From Candidatus Bathyarchaeota archaeon (GTDB lineage: Archaea > Thermoproteota > Bathyarchaeia > TCS64), in assembly GCA_030691555.1 (NCBI GenBank), contig JAUYEB010000142.1:1-9750 (forward strand): DNA of 9,750 bases, in the 5' to 3' direction. The notes under the pieces are model-generated. The model was not told the origin of the DNA and ran no database searches. It saw nothing but the letters and a program-made list of their open reading frames with translations. How positions within the stretch are numbered: position 1 is the stretch's first letter; each line of letters opens with the position of its first letter. Positions 1-5,972 of this stretch are shown in pieces. The position numbers and the translations under genes are program-made.

Positions 1-535
1 GAAGCTGGACACTCTCGTACATCGTGTCCCCCACGAGCCTGATCCTATCCTTGGGAATACCCTCCTTCAGCAGATTATTCACACAGTTCTGCGATACGGC
101 GAAGAGGAGATCAGAAATGTGATCCACGATGACCCTGTTGACCTCCTCCGGCATCCTCCTGTCGAAGCTCCTCGCACCCGACTCCACATGAGCAATCGGA
201 ATATGCATCTTAGTCGCCGCCAACGCCCCGGCCAGCGTCGAGTTCGTGTCACCCGGCACCAACACCACATCCGGCTTCAGCTCCGTGAACGCCTTCTCCA
301 ACCCTATCAACACCTGCCCCGTCTGCCAACCATGACTACCCGAACCCACACCAAGATTCACAACAGGATCCGGCAACCCCAACTCGTTAAAGAACTCCCG
401 AGACATCGCATAATCATAATGCTGCCCAGTATGCACAATCAACAACTCCAACCCCGGAAAACCCCCAGCAGCATGAACAATCGGAGCCGACTTGATTATC
501 TGCGGCCTAGTCCCAATCACGAGGACAACACGCAT
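1..535 (-). CDS. wecB: UDP-N-acetylglucosamine 2-epimerase, N-terminal part (runs off left edge)
   Basis: The minus-strand frame from the ATG at 533-535 is open to the left edge (178 residues, no stop). The enzyme interconverts UDP-GlcNAc and UDP-ManNAc in the cytoplasm and feeds ManNAc-type sugars into surface polysaccharide or glycan synthesis. Visible family marks are the N-terminal GTRPQIIK (residues 8-15), HTGQHYD (35-41), the GDTNST loop (95-100), HVESGARS (116-123) and PEEVNR (129-134). The acidic residues E118 and E131 match the catalytic carboxylates of the bacterial WecB family. The usual GTRPE is GTRPQ here, a variant I recall from related archaeal enzymes. The C-terminal UDP-binding half lies outside the window. 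Codons in the first 110 or so residues end mostly in T or G, unlike the C/G-ended genes to the right. Assignment to the family is firm; the exact sugar pathway is inferred. Confidence 0.93.
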   Translation of the reverse strand, partial: MRVVLVIGTRPQIIKSAPIVHAAGGFPGLELLIVHTGQHYDYAMSREFFNELGLPDPVVNLGVGSGSHGWQTGQVLIGLEKAFTELKPDVVLVPGDTNSTLAGALAATKMHIPIAHVESGARSFDRRMPEEVNRVIVDHISDLLFAVSQNCVNNLLKEGIPKDRIRLVGDTMYESVQL

Positions 536-734
536 ACATAACACACCCACGAATCAAATGAAAAACTATCCCAATAACTCCCCTACCCTTCAGGTACCCC
601 TCACCCACCACGAGGTGAGTTCGTCTTAAATCACCGGGTCCTGTGTCTTCAATGCTTCATGACCACGTTCATCGACGCCCAGCGGCTAGCATCCAACCAA
701 CAAACAACAAGCGTACCCACCGGCAGCCCCCGCG

Positions 735-789
735 CGCGCTGCCCTGTCCCGTTATTCAATGGTAACTGGTTTAAAATGGTCTTAAATCC
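735..789 (+). repeat. Left arm of an imperfect inverted repeat
   Basis: Bases 735-751 (CGCGCTGCCCTGTCCCG) match 1255-1271 on the opposite strand exactly, 17 of 17. After a 15-base spacer that is poorly conserved (6 of 15), bases 767-789 match 1217-1239 at 19 of 23 positions. The spacer has the same length in both arms, so the whole 55-base block aligns without a gap. The arms enclose 427 bases. The layout resembles terminal inverted repeats of a small non-autonomous element, an invertible segment, or an inverted partial duplication. No flanking target-site duplication was found. Confidence 0.75.
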
Positions 790-937
790 GTATTCCAGTT
801 TTCAGCCAATAATAGAGCCTTTCAATTAGAAGAATCATTAACCCGCTGAGTGACCAATAGAGCGTCAACCGTAGGAAAGAAGCCTGATCATGAAGTGTAA
901 ACAACCCGCTATGGGCCTGGAAGGCCATGATTATCAT
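782..937 (-). CDS. Possible small membrane protein or gene remnant (51 aa)
   Basis: This short minus-strand frame has an ATG at 935-937 (a second ATG at 926-928) and a TAA at 782-784 inside the left inverted-repeat arm. The product begins MIIMAFQAHSGLFTL and carries one hydrophobic helix, roughly residues 25-39 (YWSLSGLMILLIERL), followed by a basic, aromatic tail. It resembles the C-terminal end of a membrane protein, but I do not recognise it. No ribosome binding site is visible. It overlaps the end of the 909-1157 frame by 29 bases in another frame. The two together could be one gene broken by a frameshift, or the hydrophobic run may be a by-product of A/T-rich DNA. Confidence 0.25.
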   Translation of the reverse strand: MIIMAFQAHSGLFTLHDQASFLRLTLYWSLSGLMILLIERLYYWLKTGIRI

Positions 938-1157
938 GTTCGACGGCTTTCTGCTTTAGATTAGTCTCTGAGAAGTGTCCATAAGCGTCTATGATTGTGA
1001 TTTCTTCGGTTTTTCGACGGATCGCTTGTTCAGTTGAGTCGATGGAAACGGGTTCTGCGGGAGGATGAGGTGTTTGTGATATGTCTAGGATGGCCTTTAA
1101 ATCAAATAATATGAGAGGATTCCGAATAACCCATGAAATCCAGTCTTGACTAGATCT
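909..1157 (-). pseudogene. Unrecognised open frame without a start codon, probable gene remnant
   Basis: The minus-strand frame is open for 82 codons between a TAA at 1158-1160 and a TAG at 909-911. It has no ATG, GTG or TTG at a sensible position. The translation looks protein-like: a hydrophobic start (WVIRNPLILFDLKAIL), then a polar, charged part (EQAIRRKTEEITIIDAYGHF). I cannot name a family. Absence of a start, position between the inverted-repeat arms and the A/T-rich base use point to a fragment of a lost gene. Chance openness cannot be excluded. Confidence 0.25.
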
Positions 1158-1213
1158 TTACTTATAAGGGGTTAAATACTCTCAAAATACGGAAGGAGGT
1201 TAATCGAAATCCT

Positions 1214-1765
1214 CTATGAATTAAAACCATTTAAAACCATCTTGAAATCAATTTCGGGACAGGGCAGCGCGTGGAATCCCACCTCGAATCCCCTGTTGAG
1301 GATAGCCGACATATAGTCGCTAAGGCTGTCGACGTCATAGTTGTAGTCCTTCTCCCCCGACCCTAGTGCGAGTAGGAAGAATGTCGACTTCGCCCCATAC
1401 CGTTCCTCGAGGTTCATGATATCGTCGAAGTTGCAGTTCGGTTTCTCCTTAGAGGAGAGGTCGCCGAGGTTTTCGCCCAGGGTTCGCCTCCCAAGACGGC
1501 TTCTTAGGAGGTTGATCAGCTTCCTCCCATCGCTCAAGTAGGCTTTGTCGATGTCGTGGGTGAGGCAGAGGGCGAACTTCTTTCCCTCAGGGTAGTTGAT
1601 GCTGAATTCCTTCTCTGAGAGGTAGCGTGATGCACGTGGCTCTGTTACATCTCTGCCCTTCGCCGTGGCCCTGTCGAACTCATCCAGGCTCCCCGCGGCC
1701 TCGTCTTGGAGTGTGTAAGCCCCCCATTGGTCACTACCCTTTAGCAGGTCCTGGATGCGTGGCAA
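1214..1765 (-). CDS. Polysaccharide deacetylase-like protein, truncated (183 aa)
   Basis: This is a NodB-type deacetylase fragment. Family members remove acetyl groups from sugar polymers using a metal held by Asp and His residues. Visible marks are FALCLTHDID (residues 64-73, the metal-binding Asp motif), GAKSTFFLLALG (124-135, a core strand) and the start of the second motif, GFEVGFH (159-165). Everything after H165, including the remaining catalytic motifs, is missing; related proteins are usually around 300 residues. The last 18 residues come from the inverted-repeat arm at 1217-1271, so the product is probably inactive. The start is a TTG at 1763-1765, supported by GAGGT eight bases upstream. 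The gene follows the acyltransferase by 24 bases in the same reading frame, which suggests co-transcription in a polysaccharide locus. It could equally be called a pseudogene. Confidence 0.8.
   Translation of the reverse strand: MPRIQDLLKGSDQWGAYTLQDEAAGSLDEFDRATAKGRDVTEPRASRYLSEKEFSINYPEGKKFALCLTHDIDKAYLSDGRKLINLLRSRLGRRTLGENLGDLSSKEKPNCNFDDIMNLEERYGAKSTFFLLALGSGEKDYNYDVDSLSDYMSAILNRGFEVGFHALPCPEIDFKMVLNGFNS
1217..1271 (-). repeat. Right arm of the inverted repeat, inside the 3' end of the deacetylase frame
   Basis: This is the partner of 735-789. It begins at the third base of the codon for H165 of the truncated deacetylase and supplies codons 166-183 (ALPCPEIDFKMVLNGFNS), so the stop at 1214-1216 comes directly after the arm. 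The boundary falls where the family's conserved sequence ends. That suggests the repeat arrived with, or marks, the event that cut the gene. It also contains a direct 10-base repeat, TTAAAACCAT, at 1221-1230 and 1231-1240. Confidence 0.75.
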
Positions 1766-1789
1766 TGCGTCGTACCTCGTGTTGGTTGG

Positions 1790-2275
1790 TTACTCGGCTG
1801 CTTCCCATTCCTTCTTCTTCGCGGTGTACTCGGCGAGTGTCATCCTCGGCTTGGCGGGGTTACCGAAGACGACCGTCTCGGGGGGTACGTCCCTCGTGAC
1901 GACCGACCCGAAGCCCACGACCGCCTTCTTTCCCACCGTCACTCCAGCCTTTAGCATGGAGCCGGCGCAGACGATGGCCCCGTCCTCGACCTTCACGCCC
2001 AGCATCTTCGGCGACATCGGGTAGGGGTCGTTCGTGAATATCACGCCGGGGCCGACGAAGACGTCGTCGCCGATGACCGTGAGGGGCGGAATGTAGGCCG
2101 AGCCCTCGATCTTACACCTCTTCCCGATCTTCACATTATAGTCGATGTGGACGAGTGACCCGATCTTTGTGTCGTCCCCGATCTCCGTGTTGTCCCCAAC
2201 GTAGGTGAAGTGCCACATGCGGACGTTCTTGCCCAGCTTGACGTTCTTCCCTATCTGCTGAATCACGTCGACCAT
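1790..2275 (-). CDS. Left-handed beta-helix acyltransferase, WbpD-like N-acetyltransferase (161 aa)
   Basis: The protein is built of hexapeptide repeats ([IV]-G-x4) that form a left-handed beta-helix trimer: IGKNVKLGKNVRMWHFTYVG near the N-terminus, then IGDDTKIGS, IGDDVFVGPG, VKAGVTVG-type turns and VVGFGSVV. WHFTYVG (residues 21-27) and VIFTNDPYP (78-86) resemble UDP-2-acetamido-3-amino-uronate N-acetyltransferases such as WbpD/WlbB, which transfer acetyl from acetyl-CoA to an amino sugar nucleotide. GNPAKPRM (138-145) is the usual exit segment of such enzymes, followed by a short charged tail. The ATG at 2273-2275 has GGGAG about 11 bases upstream. At 161 residues it is a little short for the family but looks complete. 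Acetyl transfer to a nucleotide sugar is likely; the exact sugar is inferred. Confidence 0.88.
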   Translation of the reverse strand: MVDVIQQIGKNVKLGKNVRMWHFTYVGDNTEIGDDTKIGSLVHIDYNVKIGKRCKIEGSAYIPPLTVIGDDVFVGPGVIFTNDPYPMSPKMLGVKVEDGAIVCAGSMLKAGVTVGKKAVVGFGSVVTRDVPPETVVFGNPAKPRMTLAEYTAKKKEWEAAE

Positions 2276-2308
2276 GCGCGTTCCTACTCCCTGATGCGTG
2301 CCCGCGGG

Positions 2309-2346
2309 TAAATAACGGTTCTAATCGACACAGCATCGTTTAAATC
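2309..2346. promoter_or_regulatory. Divergent promoter region between acyltransferase and MFS gene
   Basis: On the minus strand TATTTA (2314-2309) lies about 35 bases before the acyltransferase ATG, which would place transcription start near 2285. On the plus strand TTTAAAT (2340-2346) lies in a spacing that would start transcription near 2370, ahead of the MFS gene; being near-palindromic it could also act leftward. Both are inferred from archaeal TATA-box spacing only. Confidence 0.45.
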
Positions 2347-2446
2347 GGTCTCCATGTTATCTGGGAACCCAACGTGAGGGCACCCCTCCTAGAAGAGATG
2401 CGGCTTGGAGATCGACGCGCGGCACCCGATCAGGACGATTACGCGT

Positions 2447-3601
2447 ATGGATACGGTGACCGCTGCGCTCGTCGTCCAGTTCCTCGTCTCGGTCGCCTTC
2501 AACCTGATGGGGAGCTTCATGCCGCTCTTCATCAGCAGCGAGTTCAACGAGACCCTCATCGGGGCGACGGGGTGGACGGGTACCTCCTCATTCGTCGCGT
2601 CGACCATCATGGCCATCACTGCGCCGTTCTGGGGTTGGATGTGCGACCGCGTAGGCACCAAGAAGGTGCTCCTCTTCGTGTTGGCGGGGAACATCGTCGT
2701 CTACGCCGGCATGGCCTTCTCGACGAATGTACTGCAGATAGTGTTCTTCAGGGCCCTGCAGGGGGGATTCGGCGGCATCAGCACCGTCATGTTCGCGATA
2801 GTCGCCTCGGCCGTCCCCTCTCGGGATCTGAAGAAGGCCCTCAGCTACCAGATGGCCGCGATGACTATGGGTGGGCTCGTGTCACCCGGGATAGGCGGCG
2901 TGATGGCTTCCCTGATCGGGTACCGCCTCACCATGGTGGCCTCGGCCATCCTCTTCGTCCTCATCCTCCCCGTCGTCGTGAAGCTGACACTCCCCCCGCC
3001 GGCGGGGAGGGACGTCGACGCCAAGTCATTCGACTTCTCGGACTTCAAGAGCCTCATCCCCGACATCGTGGCGCTCATCCTGGTCTACGTCTGCATCAGC
3101 TTCATCGCCCCGGCGATCTCCTGGTTCCTCGCGTCTCTGGGCGTCCCAGACGATCAGCTCCTGCTCTGGACGGCGGCGGCCACGATATTGAACGGCATCG
3201 CCTTCGCCATAGCGACGCCCATGCTGACGAACGCCGTCAACGATCGTACCCTGCCCCTCCTATCCGTCGGGGCGGCGGCCGCGATCATGGCGACCGCCTT
3301 CGTCTTCAACCCGATCCAGTTCATAGCTCTCAGGATCGTGATCGGGGGGATACAGGCGGGCATCCCGCCCAACCTCCTGGGTGGCAGGTCGGGGAGGAAG
3401 GGGACCGGGATGGGGTTCCTGAACTCGGCCAGGTTCCTCGGGATGGCGATAGGCCCGATCATGGCGACGACGATCCTGGGGGACGGGGTCCCGCCGAGGC
3501 CCCTATACATGTACTCTGTGATGGCCATCATCTCGATGGGTGCCGCGGTGTTCATCTACGCGACACACCGGAAGAAAGAGCCGGAAGAGAAGGAAACCTA
3601 G
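2447..3601 (+). CDS. Major facilitator superfamily transporter, probable exporter (384 aa)
   Basis: This is a polytopic membrane protein with the length and hydrophobic pattern of a 12-helix MFS carrier driven by an ion gradient. The loop after helix 2 holds the classic motif A, GWMCDRVGTKK (residues 63-73). RALQGGFGG follows (102-110), and MGGLVSPGIGGVM (141-153) resembles motif C of drug:H+ antiporters, favouring export. A hydrophilic loop at about 183-203 separates the two six-helix halves. The second half has a weak motif-A copy, LLGGRSGRKGTG (310-321), and the C-terminus is short and charged. I chose the ATG at 2447 because it sits just before helix 1. A TTG at 2405 in the same frame would add 14 residues, and neither has a strong ribosome binding site. 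It stands alone on the plus strand and ends 7 bases from the end of the convergent gene. The substrate cannot be told. Confidence 0.9.
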   Translation: MDTVTAALVVQFLVSVAFNLMGSFMPLFISSEFNETLIGATGWTGTSSFVASTIMAITAPFWGWMCDRVGTKKVLLFVLAGNIVVYAGMAFSTNVLQIVFFRALQGGFGGISTVMFAIVASAVPSRDLKKALSYQMAAMTMGGLVSPGIGGVMASLIGYRLTMVASAILFVLILPVVVKLTLPPPAGRDVDAKSFDFSDFKSLIPDIVALILVYVCISFIAPAISWFLASLGVPDDQLLLWTAAATILNGIAFAIATPMLTNAVNDRTLPLLSVGAAAAIMATAFVFNPIQFIALRIVIGGIQAGIPPNLLGGRSGRKGTGMGFLNSARFLGMAIGPIMATTILGDGVPPRPLYMYSVMAIISMGAAVFIYATHRKKEPEEKET

Positions 3602-3608
3602 AGGCGGG

Positions 3609-4718
3609 TCAGCCCAGGGTCTTTATGGCCTCGTAGAGGCTCTCCTTCACCCTCGACAGGCCCTCCTCGCTCGTCATCTGGAGGGCGTCCACGGTGTTGT
3701 ACTGGAGGCTGGCGAACTCCCTAAGCTCCTTGAGCTCCTCGGCGGACAGCGCCACGCCTATGTTCTCGAGGTAGGCGATCTTGTTCCTCTTTTCGCCGGC
3801 GAGGAAGTCGAAGTGGTCGATGTCCCACCGGTACGCGGGGGACTTTGCGGCGTACTCGTCGTCGGAGATGTCCCCGATCGACTTCTTGATCTCGAGGAAT
3901 TCTAAAGCACTGGTCGCGTTCACGTAGGAGTCCTCCATCTCCTCGACCTCGCCTGAGAGCTTGGCGAGCATCTCGTCGCGGCGCGTGGACCAGACCCTAC
4001 CCTCGGTTAGGTACTCGTCGAAGAGCTTCGTGAAAGTCTCCTCCTTCATAACGCCCTCCCTGTACAGCTTCACGAGTTTGAGCCTCAGGGAGATGCTCTT
4101 AGAGAGGTTCTCCATGAGGTCCTTCGACAGCGGGTCTGGGACATAGCCCTTCTTCACGACCTCTTCCTGGTACCCCTCGACCATCTCAACCGCCTCTGCT
4201 GTTGAAGCCTCTTCAGGCGTAGATAAGGGCTCGCTCGCAACCGATGGCACTGGTTCGATTACCTGTGGGGGAGGGGTCTCTACTACTGGGGCGACGGTCT
4301 CCTCGGGCTTGGAGGCTTCAACCTCCTTCACCTCGGCTGGAGGGTCGAAGGGTTTGACCTCCACGATTATGGGAGGCGTGACGGGCTCGACCTGCTCGAC
4401 GGGCTGCTCTGCGACGGCTGGGGCCGCCGGCTTCATCTCCGGGGCGGGCTCGGGTGCCATCGCCACTGTAGGCTCGGGCTTGGGGTTCTCCTCCCCGGGT
4501 TCATCGTCAACCAATATGACGGCGTCCTCCGAAGGCGCGACCGGCTCCGCCTTCACCTCCGGCTTTTTCTCCTCCGTTGCCTCCAGTGTCGGTTTCTCCT
4601 CCTTCACCTGCTCCTCCTTGTAGAGGGGGAAGCCACAGTTGAGGCAATAGAGGGTCTTGGGGACGTCCTCCTTACAGTTGGGGCAGTGAACAACCTCGCC
4701 AGAAGCGCCGCTCGCCAT
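3609..4718 (-). CDS. Zinc-ribbon protein with acidic Pro/Val-rich linker and helical C-terminal domain (369 aa)
   Basis: The protein has three parts. A zinc ribbon at residues 12-28 has the pattern CxxC-x9-CxxC (CPNC...CLNC). Residues about 33-190 form a low-complexity linker rich in E, P, V, A and K, surely disordered. Residues about 195-369 are predicted helical. They contain two similar short units of the kind 'small helix, G/D turn, xxEEF or DDEY': LYREGVMKEETFTKLFDEYL (218-237) and IKKSIGDISDDEY (277-289). No signal peptide or membrane segment is present, so it should be cytoplasmic. The helical part reminds me of archaeal CdvA-like or SHOCT-like proteins, but this is a weak impression and I do not assign a function. 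The ATG at 4716-4718 is chosen because a GTG at 4754 would lie next to and partly upstream of the TATA-box-defined start; GGTG lies just before this ATG. Confidence 0.8.
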   Translation of the reverse strand: MASGASGEVVHCPNCKEDVPKTLYCLNCGFPLYKEEQVKEEKPTLEATEEKKPEVKAEPVAPSEDAVILVDDEPGEENPKPEPTVAMAPEPAPEMKPAAPAVAEQPVEQVEPVTPPIIVEVKPFDPPAEVKEVEASKPEETVAPVVETPPPQVIEPVPSVASEPLSTPEEASTAEAVEMVEGYQEEVVKKGYVPDPLSKDLMENLSKSISLRLKLVKLYREGVMKEETFTKLFDEYLTEGRVWSTRRDEMLAKLSGEVEEMEDSYVNATSALEFLEIKKSIGDISDDEYAAKSPAYRWDIDHFDFLAGEKRNKIAYLENIGVALSAEELKELREFASLQYNTVDALQMTSEEGLSRVKESLYEAIKTLG

Positions 4719-4755
4719 AAACACACCATCCAGTCGATAACAATAAGAAATCACA

Positions 4756-4763
4756 TTTTATAG
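4756..4763 (-). promoter_or_regulatory. TATA box of the zinc-ribbon gene
   Basis: CTATAAAA on the minus strand (4763 down to 4756), set in A/T-rich sequence, lies about 40 bases before the chosen ATG. Archaeal spacing would put transcription start near 4733, giving a leader of about 15 bases that includes the GGATGGTG ribosome binding region. This supports the shorter N-terminus. Confidence 0.65.
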
Positions 4764-4852
4764 ATTTAATCATTCTCAACACACGGTCGCCCAAGTATTG
4801 CATGGAAGAGGTCAAAAACGGTGAAATGCGGCGGCTTTCACACCATATAAGA

Positions 4853-4901
4853 TCGAAGGGGGAGGGCGTCATTTGGAACCGATAAAAGGTTCTCCCTTCG
4901 A
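4853..4901 (-). terminator. Nested inverted repeat after the transporter operon
   Basis: TCGAAGGG (4853-4860) pairs with CCCTTCGA (4894-4901). Inside, GAACC (4876-4880) pairs with GGTTC (4888-4892) around a 7-base A/T loop. The structure starts about 30 bases after the stop of the last operon gene and could end or stabilise the transcript. A short T-run on the minus strand (4818-4814) follows further down. The terminator role is inference; the outer stem encloses a long unpaired stretch. Confidence 0.35.
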
Positions 4902-4929
4902 CGCGCCCCAGTTGACTCTACCGTGCAAT

Positions 4930-5967
4930 TTAGTCCTTGGGTAACCTGCCCCGCTCGAGGCGCCCGCTGTGAAACTCCTCATACAGGAAGCAAGCAGCCC
5001 CATGGCCGGGCTCCACCATGAAGAGCATCGGGTCCTCCTTGAAGCACCTATCAAAGGCGTATGGGCACCGGGGGTTGAACCTGCAGCCCTGGGGCAGGTT
5101 GATCGGCTGGGGGGTCTCGCCCCTGATGGGTAGGTCCCCTCTCTTCTTCTCTGCGTCGGGGACCGGCACGGCGGCCATGAGCGCCTGCGTGTAGGGGTGG
5201 TCGGGGTCGTCGAGCACGTCCGAGACCTCGCCGAACTCTATGATCCTCCCGAGGTACATGACCCCGACGCTGCTCGACATGTACCTCGCTATGGCGAGGT
5301 CGTGCGTGATGAAGAGGTAGGTGAGGCCGAGCTTCTCCTGCAGGTCGAGCATGAGGTTGAGGACCTCGGTCCTTATCGAGACGTCGAGCATGGAGACGGG
5401 CTCGTCGGCGACGATGAACTTGGGGCGCAGTATGAGGGCCCTCGCGATGGCGACCCTCTGGCGCTGCCCACCGCTGAGTTCGTGCGGGTACCTGAAGAGG
5501 AAGTCCTCGGGGGGGATGAGCTGGACCTCCTCGAGCGCGGCTGAGACGAGCCCGCGCCTCTCCTCGTCGCTCTTGCCTATGCCGTGTATTTCGAGGGGCT
5601 CGACGACCGCCTCGTAGATCGTCATCTTCGGGTTCAGCGACTCGAATGGGTCCTGGAAGATGAGCTGCATCTCCCTGCGCAGCTTCTTCATCTCGCCCTT
5701 GTCGAGCTTGACTATGTCGGTGCCCTCGAATGTGACGCTTCCGCTCGTTGGCTCCTCCAGCCGGAGGATGGCCCTGCCTGTGGTAGTCTTCCCCGAGCCG
5801 CTCTCCCCCACTATCCCGAATATCTCTCCCCGGGGTATGGAGAAGCTCACGCCGTCGATGGCCTTGATCATCTGGGCCTCCCTCCTCATCAGGCTCGCGA
5901 GTACGCCGGTCCTGACGGGGAAGTACTTCTTGAGGTTCTCGACCCTGATCAGTTCGTCGCCAGTCAT
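4930..5967 (-). CDS. oppF: Oligopeptide/dipeptide ABC transporter ATP-binding protein, OppF/DppF type (345 aa)
   Basis: This is one of the two cytoplasmic ATPases that drive the importer by binding and splitting ATP. All ABC motifs are present: Walker A GESGSGKT (residues 54-61), Q-loop Q105 in FQDPFESLNP, signature LSGGQRQRVAIARAL (164-178), Walker B FIVADEP (184-190) with catalytic E189, and H-loop H222. The C-terminal oligopeptide-transporter extension has LPQGCRFNPRCPYAFDRC (291-308) plus C326, a four-cysteine set. The phrase FESLNP and the canonical LSGGQ mark it as the F-type partner. The ATG at 5965-5967 follows the oppD stop by 5 bases, with AGGTGA at the stop codon as ribosome binding site. 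A longer upstream start would only overlap oppD. It is the last gene of the operon. Confidence 0.95.
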   Translation of the reverse strand: MTGDELIRVENLKKYFPVRTGVLASLMRREAQMIKAIDGVSFSIPRGEIFGIVGESGSGKTTTGRAILRLEEPTSGSVTFEGTDIVKLDKGEMKKLRREMQLIFQDPFESLNPKMTIYEAVVEPLEIHGIGKSDEERRGLVSAALEEVQLIPPEDFLFRYPHELSGGQRQRVAIARALILRPKFIVADEPVSMLDVSIRTEVLNLMLDLQEKLGLTYLFITHDLAIARYMSSSVGVMYLGRIIEFGEVSDVLDDPDHPYTQALMAAVPVPDAEKKRGDLPIRGETPQPINLPQGCRFNPRCPYAFDRCFKEDPMLFMVEPGHGAACFLYEEFHSGRLERGRLPKD

Positions 5968-5972
5968 CTGCT

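Larger units (their letters stand above)
536..1213. other. A/T-richer intergenic region without a confirmed gene
   Basis: This stretch separates the epimerase start from the end of the truncated deacetylase and is visibly richer in A and T than the flanking genes. It holds the left arm of an inverted repeat (735-789), two short minus-strand reading frames (782-937 and 909-1157) and a small hairpin (CTCACC at 600-605 pairing with GGTGAG at 614-619). It also holds a 13-base perfect palindrome, CATGAT-T-ATCATG, at 926-938, and TTTAAG/TTTAAA-like boxes on the minus strand near 624-630 and 771-777 that could serve the epimerase promoter. No tRNA, rRNA or transposase could be made out. It looks like a degraded or recombined junction rather than a simple promoter region, but that is inference. 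Confidence 0.6.

Noticed and set aside
119..541. Plus-strand open frame of 140 codons opposite the epimerase
   Set aside because: It is the complement of the epimerase frame, which shows many conserved motifs; the plus-strand product is Arg/His/Pro-rich without family features.
735..1271. Complete insertion sequence with transposase
   Set aside because: The 427 bases between the repeat arms are too short for a transposase, neither short frame resembles one, and no target-site duplication flanks the arms.
1627..2024. Plus-strand open frames opposite the deacetylase and acyltransferase
   Set aside because: They are antisense to clear coding frames, have no ribosome binding site and no recognisable product.
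2374..3636. Plus-strand open frame of 420 codons overlapping the MFS gene
   Set aside because: It is another frame of the MFS gene caused by high G+C content; the product is Arg/Asp/His-rich and non-membrane, while the MFS frame has motif A and the expected helices.
4309..4623. Plus-strand Ser/Gly/Thr-rich frame opposite the zinc-ribbon gene linker
   Set aside because: It is a mirror of the low-complexity E/P/V codons on the other strand.
4719..4754. Longer N-terminus of the zinc-ribbon protein from GTG at 4754
   Set aside because: This start would lie upstream of the transcription start expected from the TATA box at 4756-4763.
4672..4872. Minus-strand frame between the operon and the zinc-ribbon gene
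   Set aside because: It runs through the TATA box and the start of the zinc-ribbon gene in another frame, and it lacks a ribosome binding site or family likeness.
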